A stretch of 64,000 nucleotides of DNA from the NCBI GenBank assembly GCA_947165255.1, contig CAMUZR010000004.1:1-64000 (forward strand), read 5' to 3'. Below, one piece after another: positions 43,609 through 52,081 of this stretch. The position numbers and the translations under genes are program-made. Under the pieces are notes generated by a model. The model saw only the letters and a program-made list of their open reading frames with translations. It was not told the origin of the DNA and searched no databases. Source of the stretch: an uncultured Bacteroidales bacterium (GTDB lineage: Bacteria > Bacteroidota > Bacteroidia > Bacteroidales > P3). Position 1 is the stretch's first letter, and each line of letters starts with the position of its first letter.

Positions 43609-44622
43609 CTATTGTTCGATGTTGTTGGGGCTGGTTTCGAGGGGGGAGGCGGCCGAGGGTTCGTCTTCGGCCTGGTTGGCACGGTCGTAGGCGCGGATGA
43701 TTTTGGTGACGAGCTTGTGCCGGATGACATCGCTGTTGTCCAGCTGGATGATGCTGATGCCGTCGATGCCTTCGAGAATGTGGGTGGCATGCACCAGGCC
43801 CGACTGCTGGTGGCGTGGGAGGTCGATCTGGGTGACGTCGCCGGTGATGACAAATTTGGCGTTGCGGCCCATGCGGGTGAGGAACATCTTGATTTGCGAG
43901 GAGGTGGCGTTTTGGGCTTCGTCGAGGATGACGAAGGCATTGTCGAGGGTGCGGCCCCGCATGAATGCCAACGGGGCGATTTCGATGGTGTTGTCCTCCC
44001 AGTAGCCGAGGAGTTTCTGCTGCGGAATCATGTCGCGCAGGGCATCGTAGAGGGGCTGGAGGTAGGGGTCGAGTTTGTCGCGCAGGTCGCCGGGCAGGAA
44101 GCCCAGGTTCTCGCCTGCCTCTACGGCTGGGCGGGTGAGGATGATGCGGCGTATTTCCTTGTTTTTGAGGGCACGGACGGCGAGAGCCACGGCGGTGTAG
44201 GTCTTGCCGGTGCCGGCCGGGCCAATGGCAAATACCATATCGTTTTTCTTCACTGCCTCCACCAGGCGTTTTTGGTTGGGAGTGCGGGCCTTGATGAGCA
44301 GTCCGTTGCGGCCGTGGACGAGAATTTCGTCGTTGGTTTCGGCTTCGGGGGTTGAGCCGCCGCTCTCATATATCTGCATGATGATATTCTCGTTCAGGCG
44401 GCCCACTTTGTCGTAGTAGGTCTTCATGGCCTGCAATTTGCCATCGAAATGGTCGATGTCCTCGGTGGCGCCCACTACCTTGAGCATGTCGCCGCGGGCT
44501 ATGAGTTTGAGTTTTGGAAACAGGATTCTTACAAAGTCCAGAATTTTGTCGTTGTCGCCCCAAAAGCGTGTATAGTCAATCTCTTCGAGCGAAAAAATCT
44601 TTTCTCTAATTGTTTCTTCCAT
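43609..44622 (-). CDS. phoH: PhoH-family ATPase
   Basis: A 337-residue PhoH-like protein. The N-terminal KH-like part is followed by the ATPase with Walker A GPAGTGKT (134-141), RPAVEAGENLGFLPGDL and Walker B ILDEAQNAT. PhoH/YbeZ proteins are tied to RNA metabolism and ribosome maturation. The start is ATG 44622 (MEETIREKI); the -7 element at 44627-44634 lies so close that the mRNA may be leaderless. Confidence 0.9.
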   Translation of the reverse strand: MEETIREKIFSLEEIDYTRFWGDNDKILDFVRILFPKLKLIARGDMLKVVGATEDIDHFDGKLQAMKTYYDKVGRLNENIIMQIYESGGSTPEAETNDEILVHGRNGLLIKARTPNQKRLVEAVKKNDMVFAIGPAGTGKTYTAVALAVRALKNKEIRRIILTRPAVEAGENLGFLPGDLRDKLDPYLQPLYDALRDMIPQQKLLGYWEDNTIEIAPLAFMRGRTLDNAFVILDEAQNATSSQIKMFLTRMGRNAKFVITGDVTQIDLPRHQQSGLVHATHILEGIDGISIIQLDNSDVIRHKLVTKIIRAYDRANQAEDEPSAASPLETSPNNIEQ

Positions 44623-44626
44623 GGGG

Positions 44627-44634
44627 CAAAAGTA
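44627..44634 (-). promoter_or_regulatory. -7 element (TACTTTTG) of phoH-ispE
   Basis: Reverse complement of CAAAAGTA, ending only 5 bp before the ATG at 44622, the spacing expected for a transcript starting at or next to the start codon. Confidence 0.6.
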
Positions 44635-44676
44635 CGAAAATATTGTCACATATAGTGTTGTTTAAAAAAAAATATG

Positions 44677-44684
44677 TATTTTTG
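44677..44684 (+). promoter_or_regulatory. -7 element (TATTTTTG) of the ROK-GH92 operon
   Basis: TATTTTTGTGG, 84 bp before the ROK start; divergent from the phoH promoter. Confidence 0.6.
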
Positions 44685-44767
44685 TGGCGTTGCAAAATGG
44701 GCTTTGCCGTTTGCATTGGCGAGCCTAGTGATTTAAAAATGAATTGATAATAATTAATATATAAGAA

Positions 44768-45775
44768 ATGGAAAATACATACGCAATTGGAATTGATGTT
44801 GGAGGAACCAACACCGACATGGGTCTGGTTAGAGACGACGGCAAGATTATCGACCGCCGCCGCATTCCCACCACAAATTATACCACTATCGAACCCTATG
44901 TGAAAGACATTATGGCTCATATAGAGTCTATGGTGGCCGGAGGCGACCCCGAGAAAGGGGTCAAGTCCATCCCACTTGCAGAACTCACCGGCATCGGCAT
45001 TGGGGCTCCCAACGGCAATTTCTACACCGGCTGTGTCGAATTTGCCCCCAATCTGCCCATGAAAGGGGTGCTGAAGTTTGAGGAGGAGTTCCATAAGTAT
45101 GTCTATTTTCCTGTGGTGCTGAGCAACGACGCCAATGCTGCGGCCTATGGCGAGTATGTCTACGGCGGTGCCCGCGGCATGGACAATTTCATCATGATCA
45201 CCCTAGGGACGGGTGTGGGAAGTGGCATTGTGCTGGACGGTAAGTTGGTTCACGGCTCCACCGGCACGGCCGGCGAGCTGGGCCATAACATCCTTATCCC
45301 CGGTGGACGTCCTTGCAGCTGCGGCCGTAGGGGCTGTCTGGAGGCTTACACCTCGGCTCGCGGCATAGTGCAGACTTATGTGGAGCTGCGCAACGAGAAG
45401 GGTGTGCCTGCCGATGCCGCCGACCATATTGGCTGGATTACCGCCGACATGGCCGACAAGGACCTTACCAGCAAGACTATTGGCGATGCAGCCAACGCTG
45501 GCGACCCCTTGGCCAAAGAGACTTACCGTATTGTGGGCACGTGGCTGGGCATAGCCTGCGCCAACGCTTGTACTTTCTCGGCCCCGCAGGCTCTCTTCCT
45601 CATGGGTGGACCTACCAAGGTGGGCAATCCGCTGCTGGACCCCTTACGCGAGTCGTTCGATGCCAACCTGCTCAATATTTACAAGGGCTCCTGTAAGATT
45701 TATATGTCGCAGTTGAAAGCTAACGAGGTGGCTATCCTAGGTGCGGCCGCGTTGATTAAAATGAAAGCTAACTGA
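44768..45775 (+). CDS. ROK-family sugar kinase (glucokinase-like)
   Basis: A 335-residue ROK protein without a DNA-binding domain, hence a kinase. Phosphate loop DVGGTNTDMG (10-19), catalytic ND (120-121), ELGH (170-173) and the zinc motif CSCGRRGCLE (183-192). It probably phosphorylates a hexose such as glucose or mannose. It is followed after 18 bp by a GH92 mannosidase, which favours a role in glycan-derived sugar use. Confidence 0.85.
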   Translation: MENTYAIGIDVGGTNTDMGLVRDDGKIIDRRRIPTTNYTTIEPYVKDIMAHIESMVAGGDPEKGVKSIPLAELTGIGIGAPNGNFYTGCVEFAPNLPMKGVLKFEEEFHKYVYFPVVLSNDANAAAYGEYVYGGARGMDNFIMITLGTGVGSGIVLDGKLVHGSTGTAGELGHNILIPGGRPCSCGRRGCLEAYTSARGIVQTYVELRNEKGVPADAADHIGWITADMADKDLTSKTIGDAANAGDPLAKETYRIVGTWLGIACANACTFSAPQALFLMGGPTKVGNPLLDPLRESFDANLLNIYKGSCKIYMSQLKANEVAILGAAALIKMKAN

Positions 45776-45793
45776 TTGAAATAGACCAATACT

Positions 45794-48673
45794 ATGAAAA
45801 CCTGCAGATTCTCTCTCGTGCTGGCCTTGGTGGTGGCGCTGTTTGCCAGTTGCCAGGACGGCAGTTTGGTTCATTATGTCAACCCTTTGGTGGGGACTGA
45901 TTTCCACGGCCATACCTATCCCGGGGCCATTGCTCCTTTCGGGCAGATACAGCCTAGCCCCGACACCCGACTGGAAGGATGGGACGGCTGCAGTGCCTAT
46001 CACTACAGCGACGACACGGTGTACGGTTTCAGCCATACCCACCTCAACGGCACCGGCTGTGAGGATTATGGCGACATTCTGCTTATGCCCGTGGTGGCCG
46101 AAGGGGAGGACTGGAGCTACTCGCCGGATATGCCGCAGGAGGAGTTCCTCTCGCGCTTCAGCCATCGAAGCGAGAAGGCCGAGCCAGGCTATTACCGTGT
46201 GGTGCTGGACCGCACCCGTGTGATGGCCGAGCTGACCACCAGCGACCGTGTGGCCGCCCACCGCTATACCTTTCCCGGCCATGCCAAGAAGGGCTTTGTG
46301 GTTGACCTGCGCCACCGCGACAAGGTGATTGCTGCGGGTTTTGATAAGGAGGCCCCGCAGGGCACGCTGGCCGGTTTTCGCGAGAGCAACGCTTGGAACC
46401 CCGACCAGAAGTGTTTCTTTGCTTTGCAATGCAATCGGCCCATCAAGGCCATCAAATATTACGACCACGGCATGAAAGCCCTCGTCGAACTGGACGAGGA
46501 CGCGAAGGATGTGGAGGTATATGTGGCCATTTCGGGCGTGGACTGCGAGGGGGCCATGAAGAACTTGGCCACCCGTGGCGAGGATGATTTTGACGCCATA
46601 CATGCCGCCACCCGCCAGAAGTGGGAGGAAACCCTGGGCAAGGTGGAGGTGGAAGGCGGCACCCGTCGCGAACGCCGCACGTTCTACACCGCGCTGTATC
46701 ACTGCTATACGTCGCCCTATCTGTGGAGCGACGTGGATGGCCGCTATCGCGGTATGGACGACAGCATTTATTTTTCCAAGACTCCTATCTACACGGTCTT
46801 TTCTCTTTGGGACACCTATCGTGCCCTGCACCCGCTCATGACCATTCTGGAGCCTGGAATTACCGAGGATTTCATCAATACCATGTTGCGCCAGTATGAG
46901 ACTGGAGGCGAGCTGACTATGTGGGAGCTTTCGGCCCACGAGACGCACTGCATGATAGGTTACCATGCCTGCCCCGTGATACTGGAAGCACAGCAGAAAG
47001 GCATTCTGGACTCTTGGCCCGCCGCCCGCCGCATGAAGCTGCTGGAGGGTATGATTGCCACCGCTAACCGCACCGAGGCCCATCAGGCCTACGGCCAGCA
47101 GGGCTATCTGGACAGCCAACTGGACAACGAGACTGTTTCCAAAACACTGGAGTATGCCTATGATGATTGGTGTATTGCCACCTATGCCCTCAACGAGGCC
47201 AAACGCATCGGTGACACGAATGCTGCCTACCTAAAGGAGGTGGCCGAGACCTACATGCGCAGGGCCAACTCGTGGCAGAACATCATGGATGCCAACGGCT
47301 TTATGCACGCCCGCCGCAACGGCGGTTTCGTAACGCCGTTCAACCCCACCGAGGTTAACAACCACTATACCGAGGCCAACAGTTGGCAGTATAGCAGCTA
47401 TGTGCCGCACGATATACCCACATGGATTGAACGTCTGGGAGGTAACGCCAAGGCCGAGGCTTTCCTCGACTCGCTGTTCAACACCAGTAGCGAGACGGCC
47501 GGCCGCCAGCAGAGCGACATTACCGGCATGATTGGCCAATATGCCCACGGCAACGAGCCATCGCACCATGCGGCCTATCTCTATGCTTATTTGGGTGCCC
47601 CCGACAAGCTGGACAAGGTGGTGCGCCAGATCGAGACTGAACTTTACACCCCCGAGCCCGACGGACTGTGTGGCAATGAGGACTGCGGCCAGATGAGCGC
47701 ATGGTATGTGATGAGTGCCATGGGGTTCTATCCTGTGTGCCCTGGCAGCGGTGAGTATGTCACCGTTGCTCCCATTTTCGACAAGGTGACCATCCATCGC
47801 GACGGTAAGGATGACTTTGTGGTCAATAAGAAGGAATGGCCTTCGGGCAAGTTCTTGAGAGACGGCAATTTCTATGACGCCACCATTTGTGTGATGCCCG
47901 ACGAGTACCATCACACCCCTGCCCCCTATTACAGCGACTGGCAGATTGTCTTCAATGACTCCTCCTTTGTAAAGTTGGCCGTGAACGAGAACATTGAGGG
48001 CAAGACTACTATTTATTACACCCTAGACGGCCGTCAACCCGATACTAACAGTCTGCGCTACGGTCAGCCCATCTTGGTGGGTCACGATATGACCCTGCGG
48101 GCGGTGGCCTACAACACCAATTATGGCTACAGCCCGGTGGTTGACCAGACCCTGCGCCGATTTATCGCCGACAAGAAACTCACCTATCTCATCCAACCCG
48201 CGCCCCAATATACCGAGAATGGCGCACAGGGCCTTATCGACCGCCAGTATGGCACCACCAACTATCGCATTGGTGGCTGGCAGGGCTGGCAGAGCGACAT
48301 GGAGGTGGTGGTTGACCTGCTTCGCACTAAGACGGTGACCAGTGTGGGCGTGGACTGCCTAGAGAATATGCGTAGCTGGGTGTTCTTCCCTTCCAAGGTG
48401 GAGGTGAGCGTGTCCAGCGACGGACAGAACTATCGCCCCTGGGCTTCGGTGGAGAACACAGAATACCCCACTACCCGTGAGCGCCAGGAGGAGAGCGTGC
48501 AGCACACCTTTGTCTGCCGCGGGCCTTACGTCTCAGCCCGTTTCCTGCGCATCAAGGCCACAAACTATGGCAAGTTGCCCGACTGGCATGTCAGTTCCGG
48601 CGAGCAGGCTTGGGTCTTTGTAGATGAGATTGAGGTGGGTACCTATGTCCCAGCCTTTATTAGTGAAGAATAG
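45794..48673 (+). CDS. GH92-family alpha-mannosidase lipoprotein
   Basis: A 959-residue exported protein with lipobox FASC (Cys 20). The GH92 N-domain starts at VNPLVGTDFHGHTYPGAIAPFGQIQPSPDT; the catalytic part has WELSAHETHCMIGYH and the Ca2+-site region GNEDCGQMSAW (627-637). After about residue 735 follow a chitobiase-C-like strand domain (TIYYTLDGRQP) and an F5/8 type C-like carbohydrate-binding module. GH92 enzymes are Ca2+-dependent exo-alpha-mannosidases acting on N-glycans or yeast mannan, probably here on the cell surface or in the periplasm. No SusCD pair is nearby. Confidence 0.92.
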   Translation: MKTCRFSLVLALVVALFASCQDGSLVHYVNPLVGTDFHGHTYPGAIAPFGQIQPSPDTRLEGWDGCSAYHYSDDTVYGFSHTHLNGTGCEDYGDILLMPVVAEGEDWSYSPDMPQEEFLSRFSHRSEKAEPGYYRVVLDRTRVMAELTTSDRVAAHRYTFPGHAKKGFVVDLRHRDKVIAAGFDKEAPQGTLAGFRESNAWNPDQKCFFALQCNRPIKAIKYYDHGMKALVELDEDAKDVEVYVAISGVDCEGAMKNLATRGEDDFDAIHAATRQKWEETLGKVEVEGGTRRERRTFYTALYHCYTSPYLWSDVDGRYRGMDDSIYFSKTPIYTVFSLWDTYRALHPLMTILEPGITEDFINTMLRQYETGGELTMWELSAHETHCMIGYHACPVILEAQQKGILDSWPAARRMKLLEGMIATANRTEAHQAYGQQGYLDSQLDNETVSKTLEYAYDDWCIATYALNEAKRIGDTNAAYLKEVAETYMRRANSWQNIMDANGFMHARRNGGFVTPFNPTEVNNHYTEANSWQYSSYVPHDIPTWIERLGGNAKAEAFLDSLFNTSSETAGRQQSDITGMIGQYAHGNEPSHHAAYLYAYLGAPDKLDKVVRQIETELYTPEPDGLCGNEDCGQMSAWYVMSAMGFYPVCPGSGEYVTVAPIFDKVTIHRDGKDDFVVNKKEWPSGKFLRDGNFYDATICVMPDEYHHTPAPYYSDWQIVFNDSSFVKLAVNENIEGKTTIYYTLDGRQPDTNSLRYGQPILVGHDMTLRAVAYNTNYGYSPVVDQTLRRFIADKKLTYLIQPAPQYTENGAQGLIDRQYGTTNYRIGGWQGWQSDMEVVVDLLRTKTVTSVGVDCLENMRSWVFFPSKVEVSVSSDGQNYRPWASVENTEYPTTRERQEESVQHTFVCRGPYVSARFLRIKATNYGKLPDWHVSSGEQAWVFVDEIEVGTYVPAFISEE

Positions 48674-48691
48674 TTTAAAAACCTTATGATA

Positions 48692-48925
48692 ATGAAAAAA
48701 ATAGTTTTTTTGATACTTGCTGTTGGCACTCTCGGGCTGACCTCCTGTAACACCAAATCCTGTCGCTGCTATGAGTATGTCGGCAGCCGCTGGACAGGCC
48801 CTGTTACCACCAGTGCCTTGGCTGGCACCCCTTGTGGCAACCTTAATACCCCCAGCCTCTACTGCAACGAGATGGACGATCCCATCATCGACCCCAGCGA
48901 CATCGCCAATGGTAAGAAGAAATAG
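48692..48925 (+). CDS. Small Cys-containing lipoprotein
   Basis: A 77-residue protein from ATG 48692 (the upstream ATG at 48686 is less likely). Signal peptide with lipobox LTSC (Cys 19), then CNTKSCRCYEY with closely spaced Cys and a short acidic/basic tail. I do not recognise it. It follows the mannosidase by 18 bp and may share its transcript. An 8-bp inverted pair at 48964-48971/48995-49002 downstream could end it. Confidence 0.6.
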   Translation: MKKIVFLILAVGTLGLTSCNTKSCRCYEYVGSRWTGPVTTSALAGTPCGNLNTPSLYCNEMDDPIIDPSDIANGKKK

Positions 48926-49053
48926 GTGGAATCGTTTGATTGTCATAATATAGGACTATTCTGAGAGAAGTAGGAATTCCTATCCCAAACGCCGACTTCT
49001 CTTTGCTCCAACGGATGACACAAGGGTTTGGTTGGAAGTATACTTCGCAAACC

Positions 49054-49139
49054 GAACGTTTTCGTTAAGCCGAGTGCAGAGGGCAAATCACGCAGTGTTT
49101 GCACTATGCCGAGGCGAGAAAACGACTCATGAAATGGAA
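49054..49139 (+). repeat. 86-bp direct repeat, copy 1
   Basis: Identical to 50006-50091 in 84 of 86 bases, same orientation. It contains an internal inverted pair (GCAAATCAC with GTGTTTGC, one mismatch) and imperfect ends (CGTTTTCG against GCGAGAAAACG). It lies just before the AT-rich gene at 49193. Confidence 0.9.
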
Positions 49140-49192
49140 GGAATAATTGGAATGTTACACTAACTATTACGAACCGTTTTTAATGAATGACG

Positions 49193-49792
49193 ATGAAAAA
49201 GATATCTTTTATTGTGTTTCTTTTGCTTTCTGTTTTTAATTCTGAAGCACAGAATAATACTGATAGAGAACCGGATTTGCAAGATGCCTATGACAAAGTA
49301 ATAAATGACAAATCAACAGAGAGTTGGAGTTTGTTTTTCAATCTTTTTCCTAGTACATTTGAGAAATTTGATTCAATCTTTGGTTATCAAGAAAATCAAA
49401 AAGGACCGCTTTACGATATGTATCAGCAGTACATATATCTGTTTTTTGAAGCACAAAATCATATAAATGAATCTGTTTACTATAATAAACTTATCCAAAT
49501 TGCTAAAGATGGTATATGGGATGCGGATGCAAATAGCCTTTTCCAATTATGTATTGTCAACCTTGTCATAAATGATTCTACAAATCATCAAAAAAACTCT
49601 TTTCTAGAGACTCTTTCTACCTATTCTGAAACCGATATTTCTAATTTTTGGAGATTCTATTTTGAAGATTTATATCCTGATTGCTACGGGGAAAAATATA
49701 AAAGAACCGTTTCCGTATTACAAGGATACGAAAGATTGATACTAATAATGGAAAAGAGATATAAAACTATATGTAATAATAGCAACAGGTAA
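49193..49792 (+). CDS. Orphan secreted protein, AT-rich gene
   Basis: A 199-residue protein from ATG 49193 with a signal peptide (about 1-20, ending SEAQ). The mature part is helical, Asn/Tyr/Phe-rich and acidic, without recognised motifs. Base composition and codon use are far more AT-rich than the neighbours, as in a recently acquired gene. It sits between the two 86-bp repeat copies and ahead of a terminator at 49918. No function proposed. Confidence 0.6.
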   Translation: MKKISFIVFLLLSVFNSEAQNNTDREPDLQDAYDKVINDKSTESWSLFFNLFPSTFEKFDSIFGYQENQKGPLYDMYQQYIYLFFEAQNHINESVYYNKLIQIAKDGIWDADANSLFQLCIVNLVINDSTNHQKNSFLETLSTYSETDISNFWRFYFEDLYPDCYGEKYKRTVSVLQGYERLILIMEKRYKTICNNSNR

Positions 49793-49917
49793 TAGACATC
49801 CCTGCCCTGCGGATCTGTGTTTCGGCACAAAACATTATCGGCATTTTGCAGCCAATGAATCCTAAGATACAATTTGACATCTACATGTCTTGCTCTCTGC
49901 AAGTAACTCTAATCCCA

Positions 49918-49957
49918 CCCACGGCAAGAAATCATTTTCTTGCCGTGGGCTTTTTAT
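49918..49957 (+). terminator. Rho-independent terminator
   Basis: CCCACGGCAAGAAA pairs exactly with TTTCTTGCCGTGGG (14 bp, loop TCAT), followed by CTTTTTAT. About 125 bp past the orphan gene stop. Confidence 0.85.
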
Positions 49958-50005
49958 GGGTGACGCAATAAATTGTGGCAAGAGTCGTTATTGAAATATG
50001 GAACT

Positions 50006-50091
50006 GAACGTTTTCGTTAAGCCGAATGCAGAGGGCAAATCACGAAGTGTTTGCACTATGCCGAGGCGAGAAAACGACTCATGAAATGGAA
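50006..50091 (+). repeat. 86-bp direct repeat, copy 2
   Basis: Second copy, 952 bp from the first, two mismatches, same orientation, 60 bp before the start codon at 50152. Confidence 0.9.
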
Positions 50092-50151
50092 CGTAAAAAC
50101 TAATGTGGGTGCAGGTTGTATCGGTGGAATAAATTTTAATGGTACTCTATA

Positions 50152-50739
50152 ATGAAAAAGACATTATTAATTATTGTAATATTGGCTTCCGGGCCATTAT
50201 GTGTGTTTGGGCAGAACTATATGGATATCAGTAATGCCATCCACTCAACAATAGCAAAGGACGGTAAAGATCCATGGGCAATAAACCGCAATGCATTGAA
50301 GCTCTTGGAACATGTTCCAATCAATTCGACCGATGATACTATATACGCGATAGAATGCTATTCAGAGATTGGCGGTTTTTTTATCGCAATGTATTGGTCA
50401 AGGAGTTTTTTGTATTCGGTAGATGGAATACTTGACGATACGATGAAAGTGTACAAGAAACCTATTTGGTATAATTGGCTCATCTCAATGGTGGAGCTAT
50501 GGGATACCAACACAATTCTCAATTTGCAGACTATAAACTTAGAGTAAGATATTAATTATTGTATCTCACGCACAATTGTCAATCTCGAGAATACTAGAAC
50601 AGAATACATGTTTACAGATTATTTGTATTATCCTGATGAGTCACGATTAGAACGTGCTGAACATTGGAATTTATGGCAAAACCGAGATGATTATATTGCA
50701 GTCTTTATCGTAGAACCCGACCCCGCGGATGTTCACTGA
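50152..50739 (+). pseudogene. Orphan secreted-protein gene with an in-frame stop
   Basis: The first 131 codons (signal peptide ending VFGQ, then helical sequence with WAINRNALKLLEHVP) end at TAA 50545-50547. The same frame stays open for 63 further codons with protein-like content (YLYYPDESRLERAEHWNLWQ) to a TGA at 50737-50739, giving about 194 codons in all, close to the 199 of the gene at 49193. I take it as one gene broken by a nonsense change; a genuine 131-residue product is the alternative. The last codons run into the repeat at 50713, so the true 3' end may be lost. Confidence 0.55.
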
Positions 50740-50766
50740 GCACCGAACCCGACCCAGCGGTTGTTC
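50713..50766 (+). repeat. 22-bp direct repeat pair
   Basis: Positions 50713-50734 and 50745-50766 match in 20 of 22 bases (GAACCCGACCC core). They sit at the border between the broken gene and the transposase remnant. Confidence 0.75.
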
Positions 50767-50795
50767 CATGCCGTGCCGTCGATTTGGATTTGTAA

Positions 50796-51146
50796 TCACT
50801 GCTGGTTGAAAGGTTTGAAATTAGTCGAGCCGCAAAAATCCCTGACAGGCACAGCCTCAGCAGGTCTCCATACCTTCGTATGGTTGCTGAAACGCTGGTC
50901 ATGGGACAGCCCCTTCTTCTCCCTCTTGTGGCTCCGACGCAGCGGAAGGCTCAGCTGTGTGTTTATCTTCAGGCACCGGCTGATGATCTTCTTGGTCAGT
51001 TTGGCATCCGTGGAGACGGTGATGTGCTTCTCCTGCACGGTCTTGTCGACGAACGACTTGTCTGTCTCGACATGACCGTTGTTCACTCAGATGCACTTTC
51101 TCAGTATTTGCTCCACGCCTTCCTCCTCGATGCGCTTCTGGGATGA
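50796..51146 (-). pseudogene. Transposase remnant, IS5-family-like
   Basis: Reading the minus strand, a frame with RIEEEGVEQILRKCI, a TGA stop, and then VQEKHITVSTDAKLTKKII matches the pattern of IS5-family transposases around the second catalytic Asp region (D at STDAK). Only about 115 codons remain, interrupted by a stop and lacking both ends. No terminal inverted repeats are visible. A dead relic. Confidence 0.6.
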
Positions 51147-51166
51147 ATTAGTAGCACTTCTGTTGT

Positions 51167-52051
51167 CTATTTCACCACGAGGATGGCGTTGGCTACGCGG
51201 CGTTGGCCGCGGGTGTCAAAACGGCCGTTGTCGGAGGGGTGGTTGACTACTCCGTCGTCGCCAAAGCCTTTGATATACATACAGGTGGAACCGCCACCGT
51301 CGAGGTTGGCGGCATCGCGGCAGCCGAGCCACCGCATGATGCGGGTCAGTTCGGGCAGTGAGAGCCCTTCGCTCTGTTTTCGATGTCGCCCGTCGGCCAC
51401 AAGTAGCACTATGGTGCCGTCTTGCTTGAGCCCTATGGCGGTGCGGTTGTGGCGTTTGTAGACAAATCGGAGGTCGGTGCGCTGAGGCACGGTTTCGCCA
51501 CGATAGAGCAGCATGGGACCGGTGGTCATGACGTTGCTGTCAGGCATCTGACATTCGGACAGGCGGTTGCTGTCAGGAATATTGAATCGAGGCCTGCCGG
51601 AAGGCAGTAGGCGTATGGTGGCGTTCTGATAGTATTTGCGGTGGATGCTGTCGTTCTTAGAGGGCTCGTTTTCGCCCAGTTGCTGTCCTTTGATTTTGAG
51701 GTAGCAAACAGGCACCCCAGTGCTCATGTTAAAGAAGGAACCGTTGATGGCGGCGAGGGCTTTGCCACGGTCGGCAAAGTCGGAGACACGTGTGAGGAGG
51801 CTGTCTGAGACAAACTCTAGGTGTGACTTGGACCCCCTCGGGATTTCTATAATGCAGAAGTATTGGTTGGAGTTGAACACTTCTTGCTGCTGGAAGTGGT
51901 AGTGGCGATATATGAAACCATCTAGGCTGTCGGTTTCCCACAGCGCGTTGACGAAGGCGATGGAATCGGCCTCGTAGTTACGATGTGTGGACTGGGCTGC
52001 AACAGAGAAAGCCGACAGGAGGAGAATGAGAGGTAAGAGCGCTTTGTTCAT
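51167..52051 (-). CDS. Phosphodiester glycosidase (NAGPA-like domain) secreted protein
   Basis: A 294-residue protein with signal peptide (to about residue 19, SVAAQ). NAGPA-domain motifs: AAINGSFFN near 100-108, RTAIGLKQDGTIVLLVADGR near 204-223 and NLDGGGSTCMY near 243-253. The family includes the mammalian uncovering enzyme that removes GlcNAc from phosphodiesters and bacterial cell-envelope homologues. Here it is likely periplasmic or extracellular; the substrate is unknown. It follows lytTR by 30 bp on the same strand. Confidence 0.82.
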   Translation of the reverse strand: MNKALLPLILLLSAFSVAAQSTHRNYEADSIAFVNALWETDSLDGFIYRHYHFQQQEVFNSNQYFCIIEIPRGSKSHLEFVSDSLLTRVSDFADRGKALAAINGSFFNMSTGVPVCYLKIKGQQLGENEPSKNDSIHRKYYQNATIRLLPSGRPRFNIPDSNRLSECQMPDSNVMTTGPMLLYRGETVPQRTDLRFVYKRHNRTAIGLKQDGTIVLLVADGRHRKQSEGLSLPELTRIMRWLGCRDAANLDGGGSTCMYIKGFGDDGVVNHPSDNGRFDTRGQRRVANAILVVK

Positions 52052-52081
52052 TATTGCTTGTGATGTTTGGAGGGTGATGAC

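Larger units (their letters stand above)
49793..50151. other. Intergenic region of the island, 359 bp
   Basis: No gene seen. It carries a strong terminator (49918-49957) and copy 2 of the 86-bp repeat (50006-50091), which may supply the leader of the gene at 50152. Confidence 0.7.

Noticed and set aside
45737..47119. Minus-strand ORF of 460 codons opposite the GH92 gene
   Set aside because: No recognisable domain; low-quality His/Gly/Ala-rich antisense frame.
50545..50547. TAA as programmed readthrough or recoding
   Set aside because: No recoding signal is seen and the gene borders a decayed IS; simple mutation is more likely.
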